Below, piece by piece: positions 11,125 to 24,400 of a stretch of DNA of 64,000 nt. Under the pieces are notes generated by a model. The model was not told the DNA's origin, did no database searches, and was given only the letters and a program-made list of their open reading frames with translations. Source of the stretch: Euptelea pleiosperma (Eukaryota > Streptophyta > Magnoliopsida > Ranunculales > Eupteleaceae); assembly GCA_035048495.1 (NCBI GenBank), contig CM068553.1:5883259-5947258 (forward strand), in the 5' to 3' direction. Within the stretch, counting starts at the first letter, position 1, and each line of letters opens with the position of its first letter. The translations under genes were made by a program, and so were the position numbers.

Positions 11125-11290
11125 CAGCCCACTGGCCCCCATGAATATTTGGTCCACACCTTGTGAACATGCACACCAAAAACCAGCACAATTGGTGATT
11201 TCTATCCATTGGATTCCAGCACTTTTTGTCATGGACTTGATGATCAGGACTATGGGATTGTTTCAGCCCATGATGAAAAAGTCACCAGTC
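11125..11290. mobile_element. Partial core-family hairpin MITE
   Basis: The left half of the core family is visible: CCCACTGGCCCCCATGAATA, then ACCAAAAACCAGCACAATTG and GTGATTTCTATCCATTGGAT. The matching right half was not found. Confidence 0.4.
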
Positions 11291-12089
11291 ACTATTTTTA
11301 TTGTGCAAATCCCACCAAGGTGGCGGCGACTTCTGTATCAGAGATTTTTCCTTTGGACTCCGCTAAAATACTCGACCTTTCCACAGTACTACCCATTTGG
11401 TTTCTGCTAACCTTACATTGACACGAGCAAGGGAAATTCCAACCTTTCCACTGTGATACCCATTTGCTTCTGTTTGGTCTCACGTTGACTTAGGGCTCGG
11501 ATTATCCAGGCTATCCAAGCTGACGGGCTCAGCACTGAACTATCCGATGCCTGAGAAATTTTAGACCATGGTTCCATAATATTATGCAAGGGGAGAAAAA
11601 ACTTTGATACATCCAGGCCGCGTCAAAGTTTGACAGACGACCTGCCATGTGGCGCCCCTTGGACCCACTGACAATGAATGTTTGGCCCACTCCCGGTGGA
11701 CTTAACACTCCAAATAATCAGCTTGATTGGTAATATTTCACTGCCAAAACACGCAACATCAACCACCCCTACATATTTCTTTCAAAATGCAAATTCTCCA
11801 CAACTTAATCCAAACATTTACATCAACGATTATGGTAAATGCTTGCATATTTGAGAAAATAGCCAGTTCCCCAGCTTTAGCCCACATCCTTGAGCATGAT
11901 TTTGAGTAGATCTGTTCCTTCTTAACAAAAATAACAATAGCAACAGTAATGTGTATGTATGTTGACTGTTCTATCAACCATAAATTTTTTGTCAACTATG
12001 TCCCAGGTGGGAAAACAGGGGTTAGACACTGAAACCCTTCTTGCCGCAGAACCCAATTCTTCATCAAGTTAAACCTTGCAATCTTATAG
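11291..12089. other. Intergenic with a second core-family fragment
   Basis: Bases 11640-11740 again show a left-half core fragment (GAATGTTTGGCCCACTCCCG, AATCAGCTTGATTGGTAAT). The rest contains no recognisable gene. Confidence 0.35.
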
Positions 12090-12700
12090 GCCTTTTTTTA
12101 ACAAGTAAATAAGATTATATTAAAGATAGAGAAAGGGGAAAATCCCACAATGCAACTGAAAAGGAACGAAGAGAAAAGTGAGGATCCTCACAACCACAAA
12201 GCCATTCAAGGCCCCAAAATGTTAAGACCCATACACAGTCTCTTGCCATCCTCTAGGCTGTTTATGAGTATTAAAATATCAGAATCGAATGAAAATCTGG
12301 TACACATAAATACTTGGATGATTGACAGCATGGAGAAAATAAAGCCAGACACAAGAATACTCGAAAGCTTAAAACGCAACATACTAGATGGATTATGGAT
12401 AAAAAATCTCATCTTAAAAGTAACAGAAATCTGCTTAGTGCAACTAATACTTGGACGAAATCATGGAGAATGTAAAGTTAACACAACATAACAAATCCAA
12501 TCTCTGGATATATAAATCATTTAAAGCTTCTTCTTGTGACCTTATGAAGGTTTTAGCATTATGACCACCTACAAACACTTCGAAGTGTATAGCAAAAAGC
12601 TGAAACCACAAGAAACCAGCATACGGCTTCCACCAAAAGTGTTGCATGTGCCATACCTCAATTCCAAAATGCCCCTTCATGCAGAATTAAATGCCTTCTT
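12090..12700 (-). mobile_element. Possible LINE 3' end (minus)
   Basis: On the minus strand the unit ends TCTTTAATATAATCTTATTT followed by ACTTGTTAAAAAAA, a common form for plant L1-type 3' ends. The 600 bp before it contain no intact domain. A similar tail lies at 36795-36950. Assignment is tentative. Confidence 0.35.
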
Positions 12701-13190
12701 GAATGAGGTAGCTTAGTCGACCCTACAGAGAGGCACATGGAAGAAACATAAGATATCATTTCTGAGGTTGAGAAGTGCAATACTGTGGGCGCTTAAACCC
12801 ATGTCACGTTTTATTTTTTCCATTTTCAGCATGTAAGTTGGAATCAAATCCAAACTTCATGGCTAAGATGCAGTTTAAAGGCATGTGTCAGACATGGACA
12901 ACCTAGAAAACTAAATTTTTTGACAAATTAATTAGCATTTGTCCATAAGAGAAGATACAGAAGTGTATCCAAAACAATAATGATACATCAGAACAATATG
13001 AATAGTATACAGATAACTCAAATAAAAGAAAATATAAAATTACAGTATTTTCCAAAAGTTGTGCTGACCAGTGTTACCTGGACACATGACAGGAGTGCCA
13101 AGTGTCAAAACGTCCACTGGCAACCTCCAAAAATCCATACGCGCGGGCACTTCCATACTTCTAATTAAATAATTTAATAACGTATGTATT
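12701..13190. other. Intergenic, nothing recognised
   Basis: AT-rich, without long ORFs or paired repeats that I could see. Confidence 0.35.
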
Positions 13191-13344
13191 TGTTATGGCT
13201 TTATGGCATTTATTTCTGTTTTGCCCTTTTATTTCTTTTATTGCTATTTAGTCATCATATGTAACCAAGGGTACTCCTGGAATTTTACATTTATTAGTGA
13301 ACTTCCTTCTTTCCATGTACAATTGATCTGTGTAAATTGCTACC
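13191..13344 (+). repeat. 5' LTR of the copia element
   Basis: It starts TGTTATGG and ends ...AAATTGCTACC directly before the primer-binding site. About 154 bp, short but normal for this copia type. The matching 3' LTR survives only as its last 40 or so bases. Confidence 0.7.
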
Positions 13345-13865
13345 TGGTATCAAAGCCTACAATCGATACTATTCATCGGGTATTGTTCATCAGTACAAGA
13401 CAACTGAAGACTTTTTTCAAGCCCTAGAAGACTTCTCTTGCTGCCGCAGGGTGTAAAATCCTGGGGAAGGGCTTCTCTTGGTGCCGCATCCGCTAGGAAC
13501 CCTAGGGGAAGTGTTTTCTTGCTGCCACATGTTATAAGGCTGTTGCAGTCTATGTAGAAGATTCCACGTGCCTCAAATCAGACAAAATAAGTGTTGCAGT
13601 CCTAGAGTTGTGTCTAAGATCTCTTGGGCTGTTGTAAAGGTTCCTAATGCGTTCTCGGGTCAGTCTACAGTATTAAAAGTTATGTTGCAACTTTGTTCTG
13701 TTTCTTTTCTCGGATGTGATATAAGGTATGTATACCTGTGGTGTAGTGTTGTTTTGTGAATAACAGCTACAGTAGTTGATATAGTGGATGGCATCATGTC
13801 CTCTGACAATAGTAGTGTTGTGGAGATGAGTAGTAGTAACCCCATTGGGATTTTGGGTGGGCCCA

Positions 13866-14163
13866 TGGTTCAAAATTTCATTTTGTTTCATTTCGGCGGT
13901 GTACCGAGACGAGATGATACATTGGGAAATGTATCGTCTCGTGCCAAAAGCCTAATTTAAGTACTAAAAATGGTTTTAAAGCTTATTTTCATGATATATG
14001 TCTTTTGTAATACATATAAATGCTAAAAACAAGACACTTTTTTCCATGTCTTTTGAGACATACTGTTTTTTCCATTGTCTCATTTCGTTTCATTTCGTTT
14101 TGTCTTGATCGATACATCTCGTTCCGTCAGCTTACCAAGACGATACGATATTTTAAACCTTCG
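13866..14163. mobile_element. MITE nested in the copia gag (ATGGTTCAAA / TTTAAACC ends)
   Basis: Gag coding is interrupted after GGPMV: an insert starting ATGGTTCAAAATTTCATTTT and ending ACGATATTTTAAACCTT contains inverted pieces (CGAGACGAGATGATAC, GATACATCTCGTTCCGT and others). Gag-like sequence resumes after it (TVKLNNSNF near 14208). It belongs to the ACCATGGTTCAAAG family also seen at 26185-26390, 26690-26950 and 29100-29345. Confidence 0.65.
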
Positions 14164-17100
14164 GAAGGCCAAGGTCGATGTTCAACCCCAATATGTCCAT
14201 CACAACGGTGAAGTTAAATAACTCGAATTTCTTTTAGAGTGGTCTTAGTCAATAAAAACATTCATTAGTGGTAAAGGTAGGATGGGATACATCAATGGGA
14301 GGATCCTACTTCCTGAGGAAAACTGTCCTAACTATGAGAAGTGGGAAGCGGAAAATTGGACTGTAATGTCGTGGCTTCTCAACTCTATGCAATCAACATT
14401 AGTAAAGGTTTTCTATTTCTGAAGACAAGGTTTGGGATGCCGCTATTCAAACATATTCCCACGTTATCTGCCCGTGTTTATCAGTTAAGTCAACATATCG
14501 CCATTATTGTCAGAGGAGAAATATTTGGCAACATAATTTAATTAACTGAGGAGTATGTGGGAAGAGTTTGATGATAAAAAGTCCTACCAACCAAAGTGCC
14601 AAGAGGATGCTATTGCATATAGAAAGGAAATAGAGAAAGCTCGTATTTTTGAGTTCTTGGCAAGTTTGAATTCAACATTCAAGTTCATACGAGTTCAGAT
14701 TCAAAGTAAAGAAGATCTTCCATCATTTAATCAAGTCTATGCACTTGTTCAAAGTGGAGATAGTCATCATACAGCCATGAAGAACCACAATAACAACACA
14801 CTATCAAGCGATCAGCCCTTGCTTCATCCATTACAACTCAGGAAGGCAATAAAGATAGTTGGAAGAAATTTGGGGGCGGAAATGGTCAGGATGATCGCAA
14901 TATGTTAAAGTGCACTCACTACGTCCGCACCCGACACACAAAAGAGACATGTTGGGACTTAGTGGGTCGACCAGCCAAGTTTTCTAAACCTAGAGGGTTA
15001 GCAACACACACCACAACTACAGCAAGTTCACGACTTAGTGGGTCGAGTTCATCCACTACTCCACAAAACATGGCTACTGTTCAGCAAGAGTTAGTCAGTC
15101 AACGTCAGATGATGTCACAGTTGGAGATAGGGCGTCCTACTATATTTGCTTAGTTATGTACCAATGCATCTGCTCATCAGATCTCCCGTTTTTCACTAAT
15201 TCCCAATTCCCCGTCATGGATCTTTGACTCTGGCCCATCTGACCACATGACGGGTATGTTATCACTGTTTTCTACATACGCTATTTGTTCTTGTAGAGAA
15301 AGTACAAGTAGTTGATGATCTCTTTCCTCAATTTCTGGTAAGAAGATTAAAGCTCTTAAAAATCTCTCTTTTCCTCGTTCTTCATGTTCCTAATTTATCT
15401 ACAAATTTATTATCAGTTAGTTCTCACCAAAAATCTTAACTACAATGTTACCTTCTTTCCCATTCATTGTGTCTCTCAGGATTTGAACTTAGCGAAGACG
15501 ATTGGCAATGGTCATGAAGCAAATGGGTAATATCTCCTTAAGAACACCCAATCATCAAGTATTGCATACCAGTCCCTTAGTTCAAGTAATAATAGAGATC
15601 ACAATGTGAAATTTGTCAATATGTTAAACATTATCGTATGTCATTTCCATTGAGTTGAATTAAAATAGTGTTCCATTTGAAATTGTTCGTTCTAATGTGT
15701 GGGGTCATGCAATTGTTATTTGTTTGGCTATCATTATGTTGTGGTATTTGTGGATGACTATACTCGTACTACTTGGTTTTACCTTTTGAAATAGAAGGAT
15801 GAAGTGTTTCAAAAGTTTTCATAAGCTGGTTTGTACTCAATTTGACACATCTCTGAAAGTTTGTGTTCTGATAATGGGGTGAGTGCATAGACTCTAGGTT
15901 AGAGTCTTATTTCACTAAATATGGGATAGAACACCAAACAACTTGCGATGAACATCTCAGTAGAACAGTGTGACTGAAAGGAAACTTCGACAAATTCTTG
16001 AGGTTGGTCGCGCTAATCTGAAGCAATTCTTACTGCATATCTTATTAATCGTACGTATTAGAACACCAAATTCCAATTGATGTGCTATGTCTTGGATAAG
16101 CATCCTTGTTGCTCCAAAGGTATTTGGATGTATTTTCTTTGTCCATGACAACATGGAGACCGATCTAAACTTGACCCTAAGGTACTTAAGTGTATATTTC
16201 TTAGATATCCATCATCCCAGAAAGACTAAATGTTACATCCAAGAAAATGGTTCTTGGAATCAGTTCCTTAATTTCCAATGCGCACAACTTCCATTCCAAA
16301 GGAACATTCTTCACTTCCTCTACCTGTTCTATCACCTAATTTTGACATTGATATTAAAGTTGGCTCACAAAGTGGTGCAAGTACACAGTGCTATTGAAAA
16401 GGATTACTTGAAGATGTATATTAGTAGAAATTAGAAATTTCCCACCGGCCAATCCTCCATTGCCAATAGCCCAATCTGAGTAAGGTAATGAAACATATGA
16501 TCTTCTCCTAAGTTTATGGATGTCCCTGTTGTTGCTGATCTTAGTCTACCAGTTGTATTTCATAAAGGCAAACAAGTTAGCACTTAGCATCCCTTGTATA
16601 ATTTTGTCACGTATCAATCCTTGTCTCCATCTCACCGGTCATTTGTAACGATTATTTCTTCCATTTCTGTTGCAAATGCATTATCCAAACCTAAATGGAG
16701 ATGATGAAGTGGAGACCTTAGAACAAAATCAGACATGGTGGGTGACTGGGCTACTTCCAAGAAAGAAGCTGGTTGGGTGCAAGTGGGTGTTCACCGTGAA
16801 ATATAAAGACGATAGAACAGTTAAGAGATACAAAGCTAGGCTTGTTGCAAAAGGCTACACAGATCTTTGGGATTGACTATCAGGAGACTTGCCCCTGTGA
16901 CAAAGATAAACTCCATCAGAGTTATTCTTTCTGTTGCAGCAAATTACTCATGGTCATTGTACCAGTTTGATATGAATGATTTCTTCACGGAAACCTTAAA
17001 GAAGAGGTCTATATGAACGGTCTCAAGCTCTTGGGAAGCGAGAGAAAGGTTTGCTTATTGAAGAAGGCCTTGTATGGCCTGAAACAATATCCCAGAGCAT

Positions 17101-17775
17101 GATTTGAGCGCTTCAATGGAGCTATGAAGAAAATGAGGTATATTCAAGGTCAGGCCAATCACAGTTTATTTCTTAAGAGGTCACATGGCAGTATAAGAGT
17201 GTTGATTGTATATGTGGACGATATTGTTGTGACTGGAAAACAATGAGGAAGAAATCCAACATCTCAATAAGTACTTAGGCATTCAATTTCATATCAAATA
17301 CCTGGGTGCATTAAAGTACTTTCTGGGACTCAAGGTAGCCTGATTTCAGAAGAGTACTTATTTGTCAACGGAAGTATGTATTAGATGTTCTCCGATAAAC
17401 AGGGAAACTTGGGCCCGACCAGCAGATACCCTTATTGAACAGAACCATGATTTGAATTGACAAGATGGAGAGTTCTTGAGTGATACATGGCCATTCCATA
17501 AGCTAATGGGGAAGTTGATATTTTTGTGTCTCACCCGTACGGACATTGCATATGCCGTAGGTGCGTATAGTTAGTCAGTACATGCATGCCCCAAGGACCA
17601 CTCACCTTGAAGCTACCTTCAGGATCCTTCGTTACCTAAAGTCAATTCCAGAAAGAGGTTTATTGTTCTCTAGGCATGGTCACTTAAGAATGGAGACATA
17701 TAGAGATGTTGTGAGGTCTTCTTCTTCTTTTTCTTCTTCTTTTCTTGTACAATTAATCTCCATATAGATTGCTAC

Positions 17776-18344
17776 GGCTTCTTCATATGGAATATCAATT
17801 CAATACCATTCAAGATTAATTAGCATAATAAGAATAAAAGAATTACTTAAAAATAGTCAATTAATTATCTCAAGAATGTGGCCTACAAGAATATCATGTA
17901 TTGCACATATAAGTGCTCCCCAGTAAGTATAGACAAAACCCCTCCTAAATTAGAAGACAAAAAAAAATTGGTGATTCTTTGATGTGGCAGTGCCTACAAT
18001 AAACAGTAAAAAAAAAATTAAGAGGAAATCCTACAAAGAAACCTTACTCAACAAAAAAAAAATCCTCCAAAATGGATTTATGTTCAGACCACACCACTTT
18101 TAGTTTGACAACATAAAAAATTCTCTCCCTGTTAAGTGTCATTGCATGACATGAGTATGTAAAAGGGATGGGATACTTCATTCTGACAATTTTGATTGTC
18201 ACCCTATACTTCACATGTACCCTAGGAGTGTTGTGTCACATCAAGAAGTGTTCAAATTGCTGTCAAATTTTGGCGTAACAAAAGCCAAAAAGAAATGTCC
18301 AGATAACACTAGTGTTGAACCCAAAATACGTTTAACAGAACATC
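17776..18344. other. Intergenic between copia element and helicase gene
   Basis: AT-rich, with A-runs near 17965, 18008 and 18050. No gene recognised. The helicase transcript should end just to the right, near 18330. Confidence 0.4.
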
Positions 18345-18350
18345 TTTATT
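18345..18350 (-). terminator. Poly(A) signal of the DEAD-box helicase gene
   Basis: The minus strand carries a perfect AATAAA about 100 nt after the stop codon at 18451-18453, a normal 3' UTR distance for a plant gene. Confidence 0.55.
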
Positions 18351-18450
18351 AGATACCAAGGACTTACTTTACAAGCCGGTATGTACATGTAGCCAGATCT
18401 TTGCTTTTACTCACCATTGTTGAGCACACGGCAAGATTACTTATCACAGG

Positions 18451-21400
18451 TCACCTGCAGTAAATAGCCTGGTCAATTTGTGGAGGAATTTGCTTTATTT
18501 CAGTCCCAAGTTCTTGTTCGATCCTATACCTGTTACAAAACAAGAAATTAGGCGCATGTCTTATTTATGGAATGAAAGAAAACTGAAGTTGCAAGAATCG
18601 GCTCTATGAAGTATTCTTTACAAAGGCAGAGGAACAAATATACATACAAGTTGAAACGGTCCTCGTAGGTGATCAAATTCACGGCTAACCCGAGATGCCC
18701 AAACCTTCCCGATCGACCAACCTTTAAAGATGAAACTTTGAATCAGGAAAGAAGTTGCTACACTGTATATACGTACAATTGAATTTAACATACCCTGTGC
18801 AGATATGTTTCCGAGTTCTTAGGGAAATCAAAATTTATAACGACATTGACGGCTTGAATGTCTATCCCTCTAGTGAATAAATCTGCCAAAATGAAGAAGG
18901 TTGGAGAAGATTAGCATTTGCAATGCATCTTTTTACTGTCTTTTGCAATTTGTTTCCAAGTAGTGATATGCTACAGCTTTTAGAATTTAACCCTGGAACC
19001 GAAAGTAATGCAATTGATGTAAAGAGTCAACTGCCATTTTGTAGTAAGTATAGATACAAAATGCATCCTTCTTAGAACATAGAAACTGTTACTTGCCCTC
19101 TTATTTACCCTGACAGCACTACAAGTCTTAATTATTACTCTTGATTATGAAGAGGAGCCAGAGCAGATTTGAAGTGGCAACATATAGGAAGTTGGAGCCT
19201 GAAGAAGTTTCTTCATAAATCATATAGAAGAACCAAAACTATATATTCTTCATATTAAGTATTAAACTGACCATGCATGCAGAAAAAAAAACATGTTAGT
19301 CAATTATTGTCAAAAATGGTAAAAAAAAGTCTCTTAGGGCATGTTTGGTTAGTCAGCATTTTACTTCCGAGAGAATATATTGTCGCAGCCAATTAACTTC
19401 ACGGCTAAATATTTGTGCCTGAAAATATTTTTAAGCGTTTGGCAACCGTATCATTTTCTCACCAAATTTTTCGATGCCCTAATTTCCATGTTGTTTGGAT
19501 GGCGTAGGCAAATTTATAGAAGTTATCCTGTGCACTGCACACGTACCGTAGCCGATGCTCGTCATAGTGAAACAATGCCACGTGGTCTTAAAAATGCTTT
19601 ACCACCAAGATAAGAAAGAATACGTTACTTCCGCCTAAATCACACGTCACACACTCTTTTTTTGCCCCACTTGCACCATGAACATTGGTCCCCCAAATCT
19701 ATCCACCAAAGCAACGCGCGGCACACTTTTACGGGACAAATGGCAAAATGAATGTTGTAGCCCCCTCATCTATTTACCAATATGACATGTGGTACACTTT
19801 TTTGGGGCCCACTTGCACCATGAATGTTGGAGTCGTTTTCATGGGTTGATTGTTAACCGTGGAAATTGGGCATTATTTTGGGTATAAAGATCCAAAGGTT
19901 GACAATCACTAATCATCCTGATTTTTGGTATGTACATCCACAAATGGCAAAATGAATGTTCTGGCCCCCTCATCTATTTACCAATATGACATGTGGCACA
20001 CTTTTTGGGGCCCACTTGCACCATGAATGTTGGGACCAATATGAATGTTGGAGTCGTTTTCATGGGTTGATTGTTAACCGTGGAAATTGGGCATTATTTT
20101 GGGTATAAAGATCCAAAGGTTGAAAATCACTAATCAACCTGATTTTGGTATGTACATCCACCTAGGGATGGGCCAAACATCCATACAGTCAGTGGTCCCA
20201 CAAAGGTGTGCCACATCTCAAATTGGAAGATACAAGGGGTCCCAACATTCATAGTGCAGGTGGGCCCAAAAAGGTGTGTCACGTGTCATATTGGTAGATA
20301 TACGAGGGGTCCCAACATTCATGGTGCAAGTGGGCCCAAAAAGGTATGCCACGGTGTCATATTGGTAGACATACAAGGGGTCCCAATAGTGATGGTGGTC
20401 AGAAAATGTGAAGGTTAGGAAACATAGATGAGAGTGGCGCCTTGAGTTGAAAATTCCTGCAATCAAGGCGACTTCATCACCTCAATGGTGAAAAGATACT
20501 GATATAGACAACGGGAATACTACTCTTCATTTCCGGAAATCCAGGACACATACGGATATGGGTTTCCTATCTAATACACTATTTATATTTTCCTATTGGC
20601 AAAAGGAATAGAAAATTATTAGGAGTTCAAAAAATAAACAATAGGGCAATAGAAAATGAGATTGGTGGCCTAGAAGTATCCTTGCAGTATCGGTATGTAT
20701 CGCGTGCCAATATGGGTACGAAAGGAATGTTAAAGTACCAGGGCATATCATAGCAGAGAATATTAAAGGTTTACACCAAAATTAAAAGTACGAGTTCCTT
20801 CGCCCCAAAAGAAGAGATAAAACATGACACGTCGAAAGTATGTGCAATTTCTCAAGGTTATTCATGCATTCCAGTTCCAACTACCCTGTCTGAAAAGTTT
20901 GTTGTTTTATTCAGCTGTCATAACGAGCATAAACAACAGAGTTTAGTTGTGACAGCTCCAAATGGAGGGGCAATAAGTGGCTAAAAGACAGATTAATATT
21001 GATACATAATACATCATTTGAAATTTGGACAAAACTAAAAGAATCAAAATACTTGACCAAGTGTTAAAACAGTGCCTAACTCTGCCCATTAAGCTTTGCC
21101 CGTGAAACATATCAACTGTTGTCACGAGCCTAATATGGACATTAATTCAGATTAAAAAGGTAATTCAAACAGAAAAAGCCTCTCCAGGGGAAAAGTTAGA
21201 AAGCATCTACATACCCGTACAAACAAGATTCCTGCATGCACCATTACGAAAGTCATGAAAAACCCGGTTACGATGATCTTGCAACATTTTAGCATGAATG
21301 TAGAAGCAAGAATAGCCAAGCTCCGTAATTTTCTTGGCCAACAGTTCCACCCGATTCACTGAGTTGCAAAATATGATTGACTGGTTGATTTGAAGCTGGA

Positions 21401-24400
21401 AATGAACCAATAAATTGATTAAGAAAGTGAAACCATAATTTTATCATATCCATAAACAGTGGAAATAACATGGCACGTGTATCAGTTGAGGTCAAACCTT
21501 AGAGAAAAGAGTGTTTAGACAGTGGACCTTCTGTCTTTCTTCTACAAACGCATAGTACTGTGTTATACCCTTGAGGGTAAGCTCATCCATGAGATTAATG
21601 ATGTACGGCTTATGGAGATATCTATCTTTAAAATCCTTAACAGTTACAGGAAATGTTGCTGAAAACAACAATATTTGCCGATTTGCAGGTAGAAAACGAA
21701 TCAGCTGCTCCACTGAAGGTTGAAACTCAGGAGACAAAAGCTTGTCAGCCTGGGAGATAAAAATGCATGTGTTGTCACTCTCACAAAATTTATCTCATAA
21801 AAGCAATAAAGGCCATCAATACCAATGGAAAAAAACAGAACAGATATACTTTTACTTTGGTCCAAAATTTAATTCCACCATTGATGTGAGATTCCACTAG
21901 AGATGGGTGCAACTTCCAAAGAATAAATAATCAAGACTTGAAACATATGGAGAAAGGTAGACATTGAGTAACCAATGATTGTAACTTGCACAAAACCCAT
22001 TTCCTACGTTCTATCAACCAAGTAACAGAAAATTGTATTTACTGTATGTGTTTATAGATGTTATTGACTTATGGTTAAGCAAAAAATATTATATTTCTAT
22101 TGCCAAACATGCTTGTCAAAACAGCAAAAGTACACAAGTACTGAAAAAGGATAAACAAAAACCAAACCTTGCCCAAAACAACTTAAGGATGGAATAGTAG
22201 AAAATTAAAAGTGTTTGAAGTGTTTTTTTTCTACTTTTTATTAAGACAAAGACATTAATGAAGATTAAAATCCAAATCACAGTTTCTCACTTAAGCAACC
22301 CAACCCATCGCTGATAAAAAAAATGGCCCAACCCCTCTAAATTGTCTTAGTTAAGTTTACCAAATTAGAGGGAGATTTAATGGAATCAAAATATTTCAAT
22401 ACTATACCTCATCCATAACAAGCATTGAGCAATCTTTCAAGATGCATACACCCTTTTTTGCAAGATCAAGTATTCTACCAGGAGTTCCAACAAGCAAATG
22501 GACGGGTTGATATAGACGCATGATATCATCCTTTAGACTGGTTCCTCCAGTGGTGACCATGACTTGAATATTCAAATGCTTTCCGAGCTCCTTACAGACT
22601 TGTGATGTCTGAAGTGCCAATTCTCGTGTTGGAACCAGTATAACAACTGCATTGACAGAAGACATTATGCTTAAACACAAAATAAACCCAAGCCATTGAC
22701 CCATAAGAACCACTGATTCAGTTTGATAGGTACATCATGAATAAACATTTCATATTTGGCTAAATCATGTACCGAGAGTCAGTGTTTATGCCAGTTAACA
22801 AGCAATCGTATCCCGTATTAGACATACTAGTGGAAGGCACGTGCAATGCAAGTGATGCCAATGTTAGTACTGCATATGCATTATACACTAAGATGCTCAG
22901 ATATGGATACGGATACAGGTACAGATATAGAAAATTGGTATGGGTAATGGGGATACAACTCTTCATTTCCCAAAATCCAGGACAGGGATCTGGATACAGG
23001 TATCCAATCCGATGTGTCTATATCATGCTAAGTATCAACTTTTTAGTATATACATCATGCAAAATGTAATGAAATTTCTAATATTGTGAAAAAAATTATA
23101 GTAAGATTTGCTATAATATGCTACTCAAATTGTTGACATATCAAATGTACAAATTGTTACGAGATTTAAAAAAAACCAATAGTAAGATAGGACATGAGAA
23201 AAATGCAAGGTAGAAGTATCCGTACAGTATCCGGTACCAGTGTCAATATCGTATCGCGTGGATACAGACATGCTGGGCATGTTGAATTAATCCAGGTATC
23301 GTAAGTTATACAAATACAATGGAAATTGAGCGTGAGCATAGGTGGACAGCATGCACATCACATGTTTCAAACTAATCAATCAAACCATTAGAACAGTCAT
23401 AATCAAATGATTTATGGATTCTTATTTTTGAATGTTAACCTTTAGATATCCAAGTTTAGATACAGATTGGATGGTTCGGTTCACTGATAAATTTCCTTCA
23501 AAGAGGTGGTCCACCAATTGAAATGTCTGGATCAATAAATTGATAGGCTACGTGTATTGGGGATATTTTCTTCCCCCAATTAAAATATTTAATTGAACTT
23601 ACATAAATCCTAAATATTTTAAGTTTTTAGGGACATGCTAGGAATTTTTTATCAAATGGAAATAACATCCTTATAAGCAAATTGATACAACCAACGCGGG
23701 CACCATTCACTTACCCAAAAAAAAAAAAAAAAGGTAAAACGAAAAAAGAACAGTGGATACCTGTGAGAAACTTTCAACAGACCTTTTTTAAATATGAATA
23801 GATGCATAATCAAAAGCAATGAGCTCTTACGAAATTTTACAAAAACTTTGGAAATATTCATTCAATTTTGCGAGCTAGACACATTGGTAAGGGTTAAAGG
23901 AGGGCTTTAAAAGTGTAATGAGTAATAGAAAAACAATTGACAATTTATCCTTTTATTACCTTTAAAAGCTTAAATTAGTTATAATATAGAGTTAAATATA
24001 TGATTGACTTGGAAATACAAAAAAATAATCATTTGCACACGAAAGTAATCTTAAAAGAAACTAGTTAAGCATTAGTTGTTGACTGGAGGCATAATTGATA
24101 CAGCTAGAAGCTTTGAAATTTATTGATGGTATTAAACTATTAATTACTTAGCAACATGTAAGCAAGACTATTAGAAAAGAGTTTAATAAGATAGTATTCC
24201 AATGCTTCATTATCTTTATATGAAGTATAGCTTATATGACCAAATCACGACACCTTTGGAACCTTGAGGCATGTTTGGCTGCAGGACTAGCTCTGTCCTG
24301 GTCCAGGATAAGACCGTGCTAACTGTTTGACTGGAGAGGAATTAGGGACAATGTGCTGACATAGGAAGAATCCCTCCCTCGTCCTTGCAGCCAAAAGCAC

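Larger units (their letters stand above)
13191..17775 (+). mobile_element. Nearly complete, decayed copia retrotransposon
   Basis: The 5' LTR runs from TGTTATGGCTTTATGG (13191) to about 13344 and is followed by TGGTATCAAAGC (13345-13356), a one-mismatch initiator-Met tRNA primer site. Then come, on the plus strand and in broken frames: gag (start near 13797; GYINGRILLPEENCPNYEKW near 14288; 14555-14880), a damaged zinc knuckle (CTHYVRTRHTKETC, 14907), the protease start SWIFDSGPSDHMTG (15218), integrase (NSYCISYx to FGCIFFVHDN, about 15960-16250), and RT (KKLVGCKWVFTVKYK 16767; LLKKALYGLKQ 17057; LIVYVDDIVV 17204). RNase H and most of the 3' LTR are deleted; only the LTR end (GTACAATTAATCTCC ... 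GATTGCTAC) survives at about 17737-17775. Numerous stops make it inactive. Confidence 0.85.

Noticed and set aside
12150..12491. 113-aa plus-strand ORF
   Set aside because: No domain, lies in a probable LINE tail read from the wrong strand.
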